A DNA stretch of 64,000 nucleotides from Neobacillus sp. PS3-12 (GCF_030915385.1 NZ_CP133268.1:744001-808000), one strand, 5' to 3'. Positions 26,471 through 35,952 are shown, counted from the stretch's first letter. The notes: a model not told the origin generated them from the letters alone. Numbers and translations are program-made.

Positions 26471-28833
26471 CTATTCTTCTTCAACAGCAAGATCTTTAAC
26501 TGGAAGCTTTTCATTCTCAACATGTGTTGGCTTACGCAGGTTAAATATTGCTTTAAAGGCGAAAACAAGTAAGATGACGACACCAATTAAGAAAATTGTA
26601 TCTGGTACCGCACGCCATAATAATAATTTTTGAACAATTGGCTGCTGCAAAAATGTTGCTGCACGAGATGCGGCATATCCATGATCAAAAGCATCTTTAA
26701 TTTGCAAGAAACCGACTGGAAGCAAGGATAAAAAGACCATACCAGCCAAACCAATATTTAACAAGATGCAGCTAATTTTAAGCCATTTATCGTTCCAGGC
26801 CTCAGGTTTTACAATGCTTCTTAATGAGTAGAGAAGGACGGCGATCGCAAACATTCCGTATACGCCCATCATCGAACCATGACCATGTGCTGGAGTTAAG
26901 AATTGACCATGTTCAAAGAAAGCTACAGCAGGTAAGTTAATTAAGAAACCAAGCACACCAGCGCCAACTAAGTTCCAGATGGCAACAGAGATTAAGAACC
27001 AGAAACTTGCTTTGTAAGGGAAATCTACTCCCCCATCGCGCATCATTTTATATTGATCATATGCTTCAAGAATTAAGAGTGTCAACGGAACAACTTCCAA
27101 TGCGGAAAATACTGCTCCGAGACCAATCCAAGCTTCTGACGAGCCATTATAGTAATAGTGGTGGCCAATTCCAAGCACACCGCTTCCTAATAATAAGATC
27201 AATTGGAAATACATTTGTCTAACGGTTGATTTCTTCGTTACTAAACCAAGTTGAACAAGTAAGAATCCAATAACGACAACGGCAAAGACTTCAAAAATCC
27301 CTTCAACCCAAAGGTGAATAATCCACCAGCGCCAGTAGTCAGACATTGTAAAACTGCTCGAAGGGTTAATGAATAATGCAAAGATATAGAATGCTGGAAC
27401 AGCAATTGACGAGTAGAATAATAAGTGAATGAGTCCGCCTTTGTCTGATTCTTTTTTAAGTTCGGCCGTATCCCGCAATAAACGATAAAGAGCCAAATAA
27501 ACATTCCGGCAATCAAAATGATCTGCCATATACGTCCTTCTTCAATATATTCCCAACCATTGTTACCTAATAAGAACCAGCTATTACCAAGATATCCATT
27601 TGCACCAAGCCACTCACCGATCATACTGCCAGCAACAAGGACAACTAATGCCCAGAATAAGATATCAACCAATAAGCCTTGTTTTTTAGGTTCAAAACCG
27701 CCAACAAGCGGTGCAATATAAATTCCCATACCCAGCCATGCGGTCGCAATCCAAAAGACAGCTAGCTGCAGGTGATAGCCTTTAGCAATATTGAACGGGA
27801 GAATATCATGAACCCATTTCATCCCAAAGAAACTCTGCGGTTCTGTGTAATAGTGAGCAAGTAGTGCCCCGAACATACATTGAACAAAAAACAATGCTGC
27901 CACAACAAAGAAATACTTACCTGCTTTCACTTGCGAAAGAGTTACAGGCATTTTTCTTAGATTTATCTCTGGAAAATTCCCTTCACTATAGGCTTCTTTC
28001 ATATTAAGCTGGTAACGTTTGTAGAAGTATAAAATGATTCCGATAAATAAAACCAGGATTGTTACACTTGCACCGCTCCACCATACTGCCGAGAACGAAA
28101 CCGTGTTTCCCGCATCTTGATAATATGGCCAGTTATTTGTATAAGTGATCTTATCGCCAGAGCGGACGGTACTTGAAAGCCACGCTGTCCAGAAGAAGAA
28201 GTCGGAGAGCTGCTGTATTTGGTCACCATTTGCTACATATACCCTATTGTTTTTAGGCATATCAGAGTCTTTAATTAAATTTGGTTTAAGACCCCATCCA
28301 TCACCTTTCGTAAATATAACCTGATAGTAGGATCTCACCTTTTTTAACCCATAGGTTTGCGCATCTGTTAATTTTAATGTGTCTTTGCTGCTGTCATATC
28401 TGTTTTTGCGCATTTCATTAATTACATTATTCTTAATAATCGTTTTCTGATCATCATTTAATTGAGAGAATTTTTTACTAAATTTCTCATTTGCTTTAAA
28501 GTCTTGCATTCCTTGTGTATAAATCTTTAATGATTCAGCAGTATAATCAGGACCCATGTACGATCCATCTCCAAGCACTGTTCCATAATCCATTAAACCA
28601 TATTTTTGCCAAACTGCCTGCCCGCCAATGATGGTATCTTTGGTGAAAAGAACATCACCTTTTTGATCTGAAACCGTAACTGGCCGCGGTGCCTGTTCCT
28701 TAAAAATCCAATATCCTCCAACCAGTAAAACAGTAAAAGTAATAAGGATCGTTAAAGTCAAAATAGATTTTAACAATGCATTCTTATTTTGCTTAACAAT
28801 TTTCGGATTGGATATTCCTCGATTTATTTCCAA
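26471..28833 (-). pseudogene. norB: Quinol-dependent nitric oxide reductase (qNor), broken by a frameshift
   Basis: Read through, this is a ~787-aa qNor: an N-terminal TM, a large extracytoplasmic domain (residues ~50-220), then the NorB-like catalytic core of 12-13 TM helices. Core blocks: GKYFFVVAALFFVQCMFGAL, GYHLQLAVFWIATAWLG, WRWWIIHLWVEGIFEVFA with heme/FeB histidines, LGIGHHYYYNG, and TPAHGHGSMMGVYGMFA. The enzyme reduces 2 NO to N2O in the membrane. The frame breaks near 27475-27492: the first frame reads GMFIWLFIVY then goes off, the second resumes at YRLLRDTAELKKES. A single lost T, or loss of one copy of a 7-bp TTTATCG repeat, would explain it. Both halves are fully conserved, so an indel error or very recent mutation is likely. 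Confidence 0.9.
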
Positions 28834-28918
28834 CTTTTTTCATCCTCTCTTTTCTCTTTATGTCATTCATTGTAACTGTCACAGGAATGACATAAAGTGA
28901 AGTTCCTCATCTTGCACC

Positions 28919-28934
28919 TGTGATTTTTCACACA
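28919..28934. promoter_or_regulatory. Crp/Fnr-type box between norB and the regulator
   Basis: TGTGATTTTTCACACA matches TGTGA-N6-TCACA at nine of ten fixed positions, and also contains the perfect palindrome TGTGA-TTTT-TCACA. It lies 86 bp upstream of norB and 124 bp upstream of the crp-like gene. Confidence 0.55.
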
Positions 28935-29057
28935 CCGTTGAGAATTATTTTCACAAAATGACAATTCTATGACGGCGGTCACTTATTTTTAGAAATAGGG
29001 TTGTTACAATGACAATACAAACATTAATTCTTTATAGACATGAAGGTGATACTATCA

Positions 29058-29750
29058 ATGAGGCATGAAGATATTGTAAAGCGATTATCAGCGGTTCCTT
29101 TATTCAAAGAGTTGACCTACGAGGAATTAGAACCTTTCGTTCAAGTTTCCCAAACACGTTTTTATAAAAGTAAAATGTATGCTTTTATGCAGGACGACCC
29201 ACTGGACCGTGTCTTTTTTATTCATAGTGGTAAGGTGAAGATATGTCGAACAGACCTAAGTGGTAAAGAACAAATAATTTCTGTTCTCGAAGCGGGTGAA
29301 ATGTTTCCTCATGCAGGTTTCTTCAGACATGGAAAATATCCAGCACATGCTGAAATATTAGAAGATTCTTATCTAATTGTTATTCCAATAGAGAAATTTG
29401 AGGAAATCCTAATTTCTTATCCTGAGCTTTGTATCAAAATATTTAAAGTTTTAGGTGAAAAGATTGTTGACTTGCAAGGCAGATTGGAAGCCCAAGTACT
29501 GCATAATACCTATGAACAAATTATTTTGTTACTGATCAGGCTCTGTAAATCTAATGGAGAAAAAAGAGATGACTTTTTTAAGCTAACCACACAATTCACA
29601 AACCGGGAATTGGCAAACATGATTGGCACTTCCAGAGAAACAGTAAGCCGTACCATCAACCAGTTAAAAAAGAAAGATTATATCATGCAGGATAACGAAG
29701 GTTTTTATTTATTGGACCTGGAAGCACTAAAGCAAGAGCTTTTTTATTAA
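29058..29750 (+). CDS. Crp/Fnr-family transcriptional regulator (norB-linked)
   Basis: 230 aa. N-terminal cyclic-nucleotide-type beta barrel (~10-125, VFFIHSGKVKICRTD), long dimer helix, C-terminal winged helix (NRELANMIGTSRETVSRTI). No N-terminal Cys cluster as in Fnr, so an Fe-S sensor is not evident; heme or another effector is possible. The recognition helix has R-E-T-V-S-R, with Arg and Glu where CRP reads TGTGA. ATG 29058 has AAGGTGAT upstream. First gene of an apparent operon and divergent from norB, so NO-linked control is inferred. Sister gene at 41458-42150. Confidence 0.88.
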   Translation: MRHEDIVKRLSAVPLFKELTYEELEPFVQVSQTRFYKSKMYAFMQDDPLDRVFFIHSGKVKICRTDLSGKEQIISVLEAGEMFPHAGFFRHGKYPAHAEILEDSYLIVIPIEKFEEILISYPELCIKIFKVLGEKIVDLQGRLEAQVLHNTYEQIILLLIRLCKSNGEKRDDFFKLTTQFTNRELANMIGTSRETVSRTINQLKKKDYIMQDNEGFYLLDLEALKQELFY

Positions 29751-29788
29751 GCTAAATTATTTTCTACTATTTAAAGGAGATGTTTATA

Positions 29789-30022
29789 TTGGAAGCTAGA
29801 ATAATTGAGCTTGACGTTAGAGAGGATCTAAAAAATAAAATTGAGCCTTTTCAAAAAATAATGGGAGCTATTAGCAGCTTAAACGCAAATGATACATTTA
29901 TTCTGCATGCACCTTTTAAACCAACACCGTTATTTGCAGTATTAAAAGCAAAAGGATTTACACATGAAGAGGAAGAAATTGACGAAAAGCATTGGAAGGT
30001 TACTTTTGTTAAGAAAAGCTAA
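29789..30022 (+). CDS. DUF2249 protein 1
   Basis: 77 aa from TTG 29789, 9 nt after AAAGGAG (an in-frame ATG at 29780 abuts that site). MEARIIELDVRED... then NANDTFILHAPFKPTPLFAVL and an acidic C-terminal strand: the small alpha/beta, TusA-like fold of DUF2249. The expected P-x-P-L-x-x-L element is present (KPTPLFAVLKAKG). Such domains recur beside denitrification and NO-response genes; biochemical role unknown. Confidence 0.8.
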   Translation: MEARIIELDVREDLKNKIEPFQKIMGAISSLNANDTFILHAPFKPTPLFAVLKAKGFTHEEEEIDEKHWKVTFVKKS

Positions 30023-30063
30023 TCATATTTAAAACAAAAGCATTAGGAAAAGGAGGATCATCA

Positions 30064-30270
30064 ATGATTTTGGATAACCGCGGCTTAGAACCACCACAGC
30101 CAATGATGCGGACACTGGCTGCTTTAGAAAAATTGAGTGATGATGAAACCTTAACGATCATCAATGACAGAAGACCAATGTTTCTCTATGAACAATTGGA
30201 AGAGTTAGGGTACCAGCAGCGTACCGAACAACAAGAAGACGGAAGTTTCAGGATTGAAATTTTCCGATAA
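30064..30270 (+). CDS. DUF2249 protein 2
   Basis: 68 aa. ILDNRGLEPPQPMMRTLAAL, then DDETLTIINDRRPMFLYEQL and a C-terminal strand: the same fold as the preceding gene, with a D-N-R-G-L-E-P-P-Q-P start close to the TusA-like Cys-Pro region but without a Cys. AAAAGGAGG lies 7 nt upstream of the ATG. The two DUF2249 proteins may pair as a heterodimer (inference). Confidence 0.82.
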   Translation: MILDNRGLEPPQPMMRTLAALEKLSDDETLTIINDRRPMFLYEQLEELGYQQRTEQQEDGSFRIEIFR

Positions 30271-30283
30271 GAAGGTGAGTTAA

Positions 30284-31528
30284 TTGCTTCCACAAAACTT
30301 GGGGAGTGAAACGAATATTAAGCTTCCCTTTTCATTTATTTTTTTCAGCCTACTTGCTCTTATTTTATCTCAGGTAATTTTAATTGCTAACGGACAACTG
30401 ATGGCAGGCGGTATCTTTCGAATACCAGCTATTTGGTCCGCTGCACATTTGTTAATCCTGGGATGGGCCTTGATGACAGCAATGGGTGCCATGTATCAGC
30501 TTGTACCAGTAGCATTTTTGACGAAAATATGGAATGAAAAGTTTGGGTTCGTCCAATTTGGCGTAACAGCAATTGGGATTGTTTCATTTGCAGCTATGCT
30601 CTATTGGGCTCCACAAAAAGCGATCATCCCTGGAATCTTAACCTTTTTAGGAATCCTAATGTTTTTATTCCAAATGCTCATGACATTAAAGCAGCAAGCA
30701 AAAGGGACAATTCTTACTGCTTTTGTCGGTACAGCATTAGTTTGCTTGTTTATTACTATTTCCATGGGACTTACGTTAATTTATTGTCTAAAGACAGGTG
30801 CAGGCGCTAGTTATTATCAGTCATTCTTTAGAACACATCTATTAATGGGTATTACTGGGTGGTTTACTTTATTAATTTTTGGACTTTCTTATAAAATGGT
30901 TCCGATGTTCTCCTTAGCTCATGGATTTCCAATGGGCCAAGCAAAATATGTTTTTGGACTATACCTATCCGGCCTTGTGATAACAGGGTTGTCATTCTTT
31001 ATCGAAGGTTCGTTCCTTGTTAAGCTTGGGTTTTTCTTATTACTGGCTGGTTTCTCTACTTTTACTTATCATATCAGTATTATTATCAAAAAAAGGCTAA
31101 AGAAAAAGCTTGATAAACCATTTAGTTTCGCCCTAACAGCTATTTTATTCGGTAATATTATTCATTTGGCTGCATTTATCCTTTTATGGACAAACAACTT
31201 CCAAAATCTTATCGGACCAATTCTCTATAGTTATTTGTTACTATGGATTGTTCTGAGCATTCTGGGATATCTCTATAAAATTGTGCCTTTCTTATGGTGG
31301 ACACATAAATACAGTAAGGAAATAGGTAAACAATCTGTTCCGGCACTTAAAGAAATGATGAATGAAAAAATTGCGGTACCGTTATTCTTTCTTTTCATCC
31401 TTTCAGCGATTATGGTATTTTTTGCGCTTTCGTTTAAAGTAGCTATCCTCTTTAATGTGGGACAGTTGATTCTATCCATTGTTTTTATCATGATGTCAAT
31501 AAGTATTTTAAGTGTAATTAAAAAATAA
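30284..31528 (+). CDS. 12-TM membrane protein resembling heme-copper oxidase subunit I / NnrS
   Basis: 414 aa with about 12 TM helices. Three similar elements recur about 130 residues apart: W..AHLLILGW...YQLVP (55-75), RTHLLMGITGW...YKMVP (184-207) and YSYLLLW...YKIVP (316-335). Threefold repetition of four-helix units is the architecture of heme-copper oxidase subunit I. Candidate ligand histidines are His55, His185, His213, His263, His294 and His341, but the full oxidase set is not evident. TTG start after GAAGGTGAG. A role in NO handling is inferred from the operon. Confidence 0.6.
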   Translation: MLPQNLGSETNIKLPFSFIFFSLLALILSQVILIANGQLMAGGIFRIPAIWSAAHLLILGWALMTAMGAMYQLVPVAFLTKIWNEKFGFVQFGVTAIGIVSFAAMLYWAPQKAIIPGILTFLGILMFLFQMLMTLKQQAKGTILTAFVGTALVCLFITISMGLTLIYCLKTGAGASYYQSFFRTHLLMGITGWFTLLIFGLSYKMVPMFSLAHGFPMGQAKYVFGLYLSGLVITGLSFFIEGSFLVKLGFFLLLAGFSTFTYHISIIIKKRLKKKLDKPFSFALTAILFGNIIHLAAFILLWTNNFQNLIGPILYSYLLLWIVLSILGYLYKIVPFLWWTHKYSKEIGKQSVPALKEMMNEKIAVPLFFLFILSAIMVFFALSFKVAILFNVGQLILSIVFIMMSISILSVIKK

Positions 31529-31543
31529 GATGAGGTGTTAGCT

Positions 31544-31843
31544 ATGAATTTAGTTGAAAATATCCGTGAACAGTTAAAAACAGTTTATGATCCAGAATTA
31601 AATATTAATGTTGTCGATCTTGGCTTAATTTATGATATTGCGGTTAGTGATGAAGGGGATGTTAATATTACAATGACTTTAACAACACCTGGCTGTCCTT
31701 TACATAGCAGTATTGAAAGAGGGGTTCGTTACAGTCTGGAAGGATTAGAAGGAATTCGCAATGTGGATGTGCAACTTGTTTGGGAGCCTGCTTGGACCCC
31801 TGACCGAATGACACCAGAAGGAAAAAAATTATTACATGGATAA
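31544..31843 (+). CDS. MIP18/DUF59 metal-sulfur cluster assembly protein
   Basis: 99 aa. VYDPELNINVVDLGLIYDI, TMTLTTPGCPLHSSIERGV and VWEPAWTPDRM are the classical DUF59 (PaaD/SufT/MIP18) blocks, including the conserved Cys in TPGCPL. The family helps insert or repair Fe-S clusters. ATG 31544 after GAGGTG; a GTG three codons earlier overlaps that site. Last gene of the operon, where Fe-S repair after NO damage is a sensible role. Confidence 0.88.
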   Translation: MNLVENIREQLKTVYDPELNINVVDLGLIYDIAVSDEGDVNITMTLTTPGCPLHSSIERGVRYSLEGLEGIRNVDVQLVWEPAWTPDRMTPEGKKLLHG

Positions 31844-31850
31844 AAGATAA

Positions 31851-31886
31851 AAAACAAGGACCTGGTACAAACCAGGTCCTTGTTTC
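31851..31886. terminator. Bidirectional terminator
   Basis: AACAAGGACCTGGT-ACAA-ACCAGGTCCTTGTTT between the NO operon (+) and ypvA (-). Confidence 0.9.
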
Positions 31887-33807
31887 ATTCTTTTGGTGTG
31901 ACAGGCAGAACATCTTGAATACTTTCAAGTATTCCTAAATCGATATGATCATCTAACAGAATGTGTACAATTCCTTTATCCTCTTCACTTCTGATCAATC
32001 GTCCAATTCCTTGACGCAGTCTAAGGATCATATATGGCATGTCCACTTCAGCAAAAGGATTAGGAGAGCCCTCCCGTTTTGCAGTAAATACAGGGTCATT
32101 TGGCGGAAATGGCAATGAAAATATCAGCACATTTTCTAAGGAACGTCCCGGAATGTCCAGGCCTTCCCACAAACTCATCGAACATAGAACGGCATTCTCA
32201 TTATTTTGAAATTCAGATACTAATGTACTAATTTCCGCATCTCCTTCAAAATATAGGGGATAGGCCAATTTATCAGGCAATTTTTGTTTTAAATCAATTA
32301 ATTCTTGCTTATTTGCCACTAAAATGAGGGCACGTCCTTCAGTTTGATTAATTTGTTCTATGAGATACTGAATTTTCCCTTCAAAATCTGCTTTCGAAAA
32401 CGCTGGCAATCTAACCTCCATCACATTTTCATAATCAAAAGGTGATTCAACCGAAAAGGATAAATAGTCGTTTATGCCAAGGCTTTTGGCAATATAATCA
32501 AATGACCCCTGGTTTGATAATGTTGCGGAAGAAAAAATAAAAGGTTTTTTTTGCGAAAAGACTTCTTCTCTCATTACTTCTTCAACCATTTTTGGCATGA
32601 TCACAAGTGTTCGTTCTCCATGTTGTTCTTCGAACCAGATAATTCCGTTTACTGATTGGAGAAAAAGTTTTAATGAATGGGTAATTTGATCTAAATATTC
32701 CTCAACAATTTTTAATTCATAATCACTGATTACATAAAGCTCACTATCAAAAACAAGTTCCTCTTCAAGTTTCATCAGTCTGTCTAATAGTTCTCTACCC
32801 TGTTTCAATAATAATGCATGTTTATTAATAAACTGCTTTTCAGATCCCGGAACTTGATAGGCAAATTGGGAAATAAGCGAGAAAAATTGCTCATTTTCGT
32901 GGAGAACCTCTTCGATTGTAAAGAGCGTTTCATCTCTTACATTGTTTTCCATTAAACGAACCAGCAATGATTCAAGAGTTTGATCTGTAATCCTGTAACT
33001 TAACGCCTTCTGACAGGCAAACTCCAATAAATGACCTTCATCAAATATAACTGCAGCATGTTCTGGTAAAAGTGGGAGCTGGCCTTCCCGTTTTCTTGAT
33101 TCTTTTGTCCAAACATGCTCCATATAAAAATCATGGGAACAAATAATTAAATCCTGTGAATGTCTGTAAAAGTCACGATTCAATGTTAACCCGCAGCGAT
33201 GTCTTTTTTCACATGAAAAGCAATCCTGCAGTGAATCCCAACTGATCTTTGCCCAGTTTTCATCTGACAATTCAGGATAATCCCGACGATCCCCATACTT
33301 TTCAAAAGACTGCATCGAACTGCCAGAATGAACAAACTCTGGAAGTTTATCATATATTGCGCCAACATCATCAGAAGCATTAGAAAACCGTTCGTTTTCT
33401 AATTTTTGCAAGCATAAATATTGATTTCTCGATTTTGCTAAACGCACATCGATGTTCAGACCCAGAATCTTTTCTAATTTAGCGATGTCCCCTTCTTTTT
33501 TTACTAATTGTTCGATTAAGTTTTCGTCTGCACAAGCAATAATCGATGGCTGATTTTTATATCTGGCATATGTGATCGCATATAATAAATAGGCAATTGT
33601 TTTCCCAGTTCCTACCCCTGCTTCTGCAAACATAACCTTTTTTTCTTTAAATGCCTTTTCAAGCTGAAAAGCCATATAGATTTGTTCATCTCTAAGCTCA
33701 AAGCCTGCTTCCGGCAAAATATCGTAAAATAAGTCACCAATCCATTCACTTAACTTGTCATAAAATGTTTCGGTTTTAGCAATTGTAAACGGCATCCGGT
33801 TTTTCAT
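31885..33807 (-). CDS. ypvA: DinG/XPD-family helicase YpvA
   Basis: 640 aa, superfamily 2 helicase. Walker A AEAGVGTGKT (61-70), DEGH box (VIFDEGHLLE), and motif VI in RLRQGIGRLIRSEEDKG. An Fe-S domain is suggested by Cys132, Cys196, Cys199 and Cys205 (CFSCEKRHRC), as in XPD and E. coli DinG. No exonuclease domain, unlike the longer DinG at 54344-57145. TAGGAGG precedes the ATG. Likely unwinds damaged or structured DNA. Confidence 0.92.
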   Translation of the reverse strand: MKNRMPFTIAKTETFYDKLSEWIGDLFYDILPEAGFELRDEQIYMAFQLEKAFKEKKVMFAEAGVGTGKTIAYLLYAITYARYKNQPSIIACADENLIEQLVKKEGDIAKLEKILGLNIDVRLAKSRNQYLCLQKLENERFSNASDDVGAIYDKLPEFVHSGSSMQSFEKYGDRRDYPELSDENWAKISWDSLQDCFSCEKRHRCGLTLNRDFYRHSQDLIICSHDFYMEHVWTKESRKREGQLPLLPEHAAVIFDEGHLLEFACQKALSYRITDQTLESLLVRLMENNVRDETLFTIEEVLHENEQFFSLISQFAYQVPGSEKQFINKHALLLKQGRELLDRLMKLEEELVFDSELYVISDYELKIVEEYLDQITHSLKLFLQSVNGIIWFEEQHGERTLVIMPKMVEEVMREEVFSQKKPFIFSSATLSNQGSFDYIAKSLGINDYLSFSVESPFDYENVMEVRLPAFSKADFEGKIQYLIEQINQTEGRALILVANKQELIDLKQKLPDKLAYPLYFEGDAEISTLVSEFQNNENAVLCSMSLWEGLDIPGRSLENVLIFSLPFPPNDPVFTAKREGSPNPFAEVDMPYMILRLRQGIGRLIRSEEDKGIVHILLDDHIDLGILESIQDVLPVTPKE

Positions 33808-33829
33808 CTAATACCTCCTAGAAAACAAA

Positions 33830-33856
33830 AAGAAAAGCGCCCAATAAAGACGCCTA
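33830..33856 (-). terminator. Terminator of the small gene at 33970
   Basis: Minus strand AGGCGTC / GGGCGCTT stem with wobble pairs, followed by TTCTTTTTG. Confidence 0.5.
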
Positions 33857-33969
33857 TCAATGTATAATCATTATTCAATCCTTTAATTTTAGCTTAAATT
33901 AAATTTTAGTCAATAAAAATCTTATTATCTTTTTTCGCTTCTCTGCCTTTTTTCCTTGGTATCTGCTGC

Positions 33970-34137
33970 TCATTTCACTTTATCTGCTGCTGAAAATGAC
34001 AATGCTTGGTGGAATTCTTTTTGAGCATCTACAAGTTTTTCTCTTGCTGTTTCGAAAGACTCCTCTTCGGATAATAAATCCATTGATAAAGACAAAGCTT
34101 TAGAAATCATCGGAAAGTTAATATCGTTCCCAAACAT
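33970..34137 (-). CDS. Small acidic helical protein, unrecognised
   Basis: 55 aa starting MFGNDINFPMISKALSLSMD, then a charged helix (SEEESFETAREKLVDAQKEF). GGAGGGG lies 5 nt upstream of the ATG and a terminator follows. No Cys, no TM. Located between ypsC and ypvA, where related Bacillus genomes also have small genes; function unknown. Confidence 0.6.
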   Translation of the reverse strand: MFGNDINFPMISKALSLSMDLLSEEESFETAREKLVDAQKEFHQALSFSAADKVK

Positions 34138-34227
34138 GCCATCCCCTCCAGTTTTTCATCATAAAAGTATTCTATTCAACCTAAGCATTTTTTATACCTA
34201 TGGTATTTCAACTGAATAGTTTCTGGT

Positions 34228-35373
34228 TTAGTCATCTTGAGGCCGAGGTTTCCTCTTTCCCCAATATTGGTAAAGATCTGTGCGTATAAATCCATTGAAC
34301 AGCTTGCGTTTTTTCGTTGCTGGTTTTCCGTATAATCCCTCAAAATTTTCATTTGAAGTTAGAATATAAATGGACCAAGTATCAAGAGCAGCAAATGTTT
34401 GACCCATTTCTTTATACATTTGCTCTACTTCTCTTTTCTCCCCTAATCTTTCTCCATATGGAGGATTACCAACCATGACACCATATTCTTTACTCGTTGT
34501 AAGATCCTTTACTTGCATTTGTTTAAATTGAACTAAGTCACCGAAACCTGCTTCAAATGCATTTTCTTGAGCAATACTGACCATCCTGTGGTCAATATCC
34601 GATCCAATGATGTCTAATGGTTGGTCGTATTTCGCCAGGTCTTCAGCTTCATTTCGGGCTTCTTCCCAAACACGAGCAGGAATCCAGCCCCAACTCTCAG
34701 ATACAAATTCTCGATTAAAGCCTGGTGCAATATTTTGGCCTATTAATGCAGCCTCAATTGGAATTGTACCAGAACCACAAAATGGATCCCAAAAAGGACG
34801 TTCTGGATTCCAGTTCGTTAACATGATAAGTGCAGCGGCCATTGTTTCCTTCAGTGGCGCAACGCCTTGTTCGGCTCTATAGCCCCTCTTATGTAATCCT
34901 GTTCCACTTGCATCAATAGTTATCGTGGCAATATCTTTTAATAATGACACTTCAATACGATACAGTGCACCGGTCTCTTCAAACCAACTTGACCGTTTGT
35001 AGTGTGACTTCAATTTTTCAACAACTGCTTTTTTTACAATTGCTTGACAATCGGAAATACTGAATAACTTGGATTTTACGGATTTTCCTAGAACAGGAAA
35101 CTCCGCATCTTCTGGTAAATACTGTTCCCATGGCAGCTTTTTTGTTTTTTCAAAAAGCTCATCAAATGTTAGTGCTTTAAATTCTCCGACCTTTACTTTA
35201 ATTCGATCGGCAGTCCGCAGCCATAGATTACAGCGCGCAATTGCAGATTCGTCTCCTTCAAAAATTACTTTTCCATTTTCTACCTGACAATCATAACCAA
35301 GTGCACGGACCTCTTTAGCTACAAGTGCTTCGAGTCCCATTGCAGCAGTCGCAATTATTTGATATTTTTCCAT
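34228..35373 (-). CDS. ypsC: THUMP-domain RNA methyltransferase YpsC
   Basis: 381 aa. N-terminal ferredoxin-like/THUMP region (~1-160, IIATAAMGLEALVAKEVRALG). The Rossmann methyltransferase has FWDPFCGSGTIPIEAALIG (SAM motif I) and VMVGNPPYGERLG (N6-adenine/guanine NPPY motif). It belongs to the RlmL N-terminal-type group of 23S rRNA methyltransferases. Full length. Located just downstream of rnpB, as in B. subtilis. Confidence 0.93.
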   Translation of the reverse strand: MEKYQIIATAAMGLEALVAKEVRALGYDCQVENGKVIFEGDESAIARCNLWLRTADRIKVKVGEFKALTFDELFEKTKKLPWEQYLPEDAEFPVLGKSVKSKLFSISDCQAIVKKAVVEKLKSHYKRSSWFEETGALYRIEVSLLKDIATITIDASGTGLHKRGYRAEQGVAPLKETMAAALIMLTNWNPERPFWDPFCGSGTIPIEAALIGQNIAPGFNREFVSESWGWIPARVWEEARNEAEDLAKYDQPLDIIGSDIDHRMVSIAQENAFEAGFGDLVQFKQMQVKDLTTSKEYGVMVGNPPYGERLGEKREVEQMYKEMGQTFAALDTWSIYILTSNENFEGLYGKPATKKRKLFNGFIRTDLYQYWGKRKPRPQDD

Positions 35374-35452
35374 TTTTTCACCCTTAACTTTTACTTAATT
35401 ATGTATGTTTGTACGAATTGTCATTTCTATTATAGACCATTGAGAAGAAAAT

Positions 35453-35480
35453 AAAAAAGCTCTCCCGTTTAGGAGAGCCC
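35453..35480 (-). terminator. Terminator of rnpB
   Basis: Minus strand GGGCTCTCC-TAAACG-GGAGAGCTTTTTTATT. Confidence 0.88.
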
Positions 35481-35509
35481 TTAAATTTTCGGAAATTAGA
35501 TGTCGCATT

Positions 35510-35910
35510 AATAACGTTCTGTAAGCCATGTTCTGTGCCTATGTACTGCAAACGACTAATGTCTCGTACAAAGGCGGTAATCATCTATCTACAGATTCAG
35601 GAAGAATCTGTCCTTCTCCTTGTTGAATTCCTCAGAGAAGGTGCCCCTACCATCATTTGGGTTTCTCGCTCGTGGGGTTTACCCGTTCCACCCTTTCCAT
35701 TTCTAGAAAGGCAATCGTCACTGTGGCACTTTTATAGGTATTCATACCATATCCAGATGGACTTAGGTATTTTCCCAGCCGTCAGCCTAATGCGAGGCTG
35801 CCCTAGCTTATCGTTTCACTAGGCACGAACACTACGAGCATCTCAGCTCGTGCGAGCATGGACTTTCCTCTGCTGCGTAAAGCAACAGCGATTACCCGAA
35901 CGTAATTAAT
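35510..35910 (-). ncRNA. rnpB: RNase P RNA, B-type
   Basis: The 5' part reads ACGTTCGGGTAATCGCTG, then GAGGAAAGTCCATGCTCGCA, GTGTTCGTGCCTAG and AAGCTAGGGCAG. The 3' part contains GTAAACCCCACGAGCGAGAA, GTACGAGACATTAGTCG, ACATGGCTTACAGAACGT. These are conserved core blocks of Bacillus RNase P RNA. Position between ypsC and gpsB is as in B. subtilis. Ends are set by homology to within a few bases. The RNA is the catalytic part of the tRNA 5'-processing enzyme. Confidence 0.96.
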
Positions 35911-35923
35911 GAGTACAGTTACT

Positions 35924-35952
35924 ATTATATGTAATATCCAAATTACAAGCAA
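35924..35952 (-). promoter_or_regulatory. Promoter of rnpB
   Basis: Minus strand TTGCTT (35947-35952), 17-bp spacer, TATAAT (35924-35929), placed 14 bp or more before the RNA 5' end. Confidence 0.7.
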
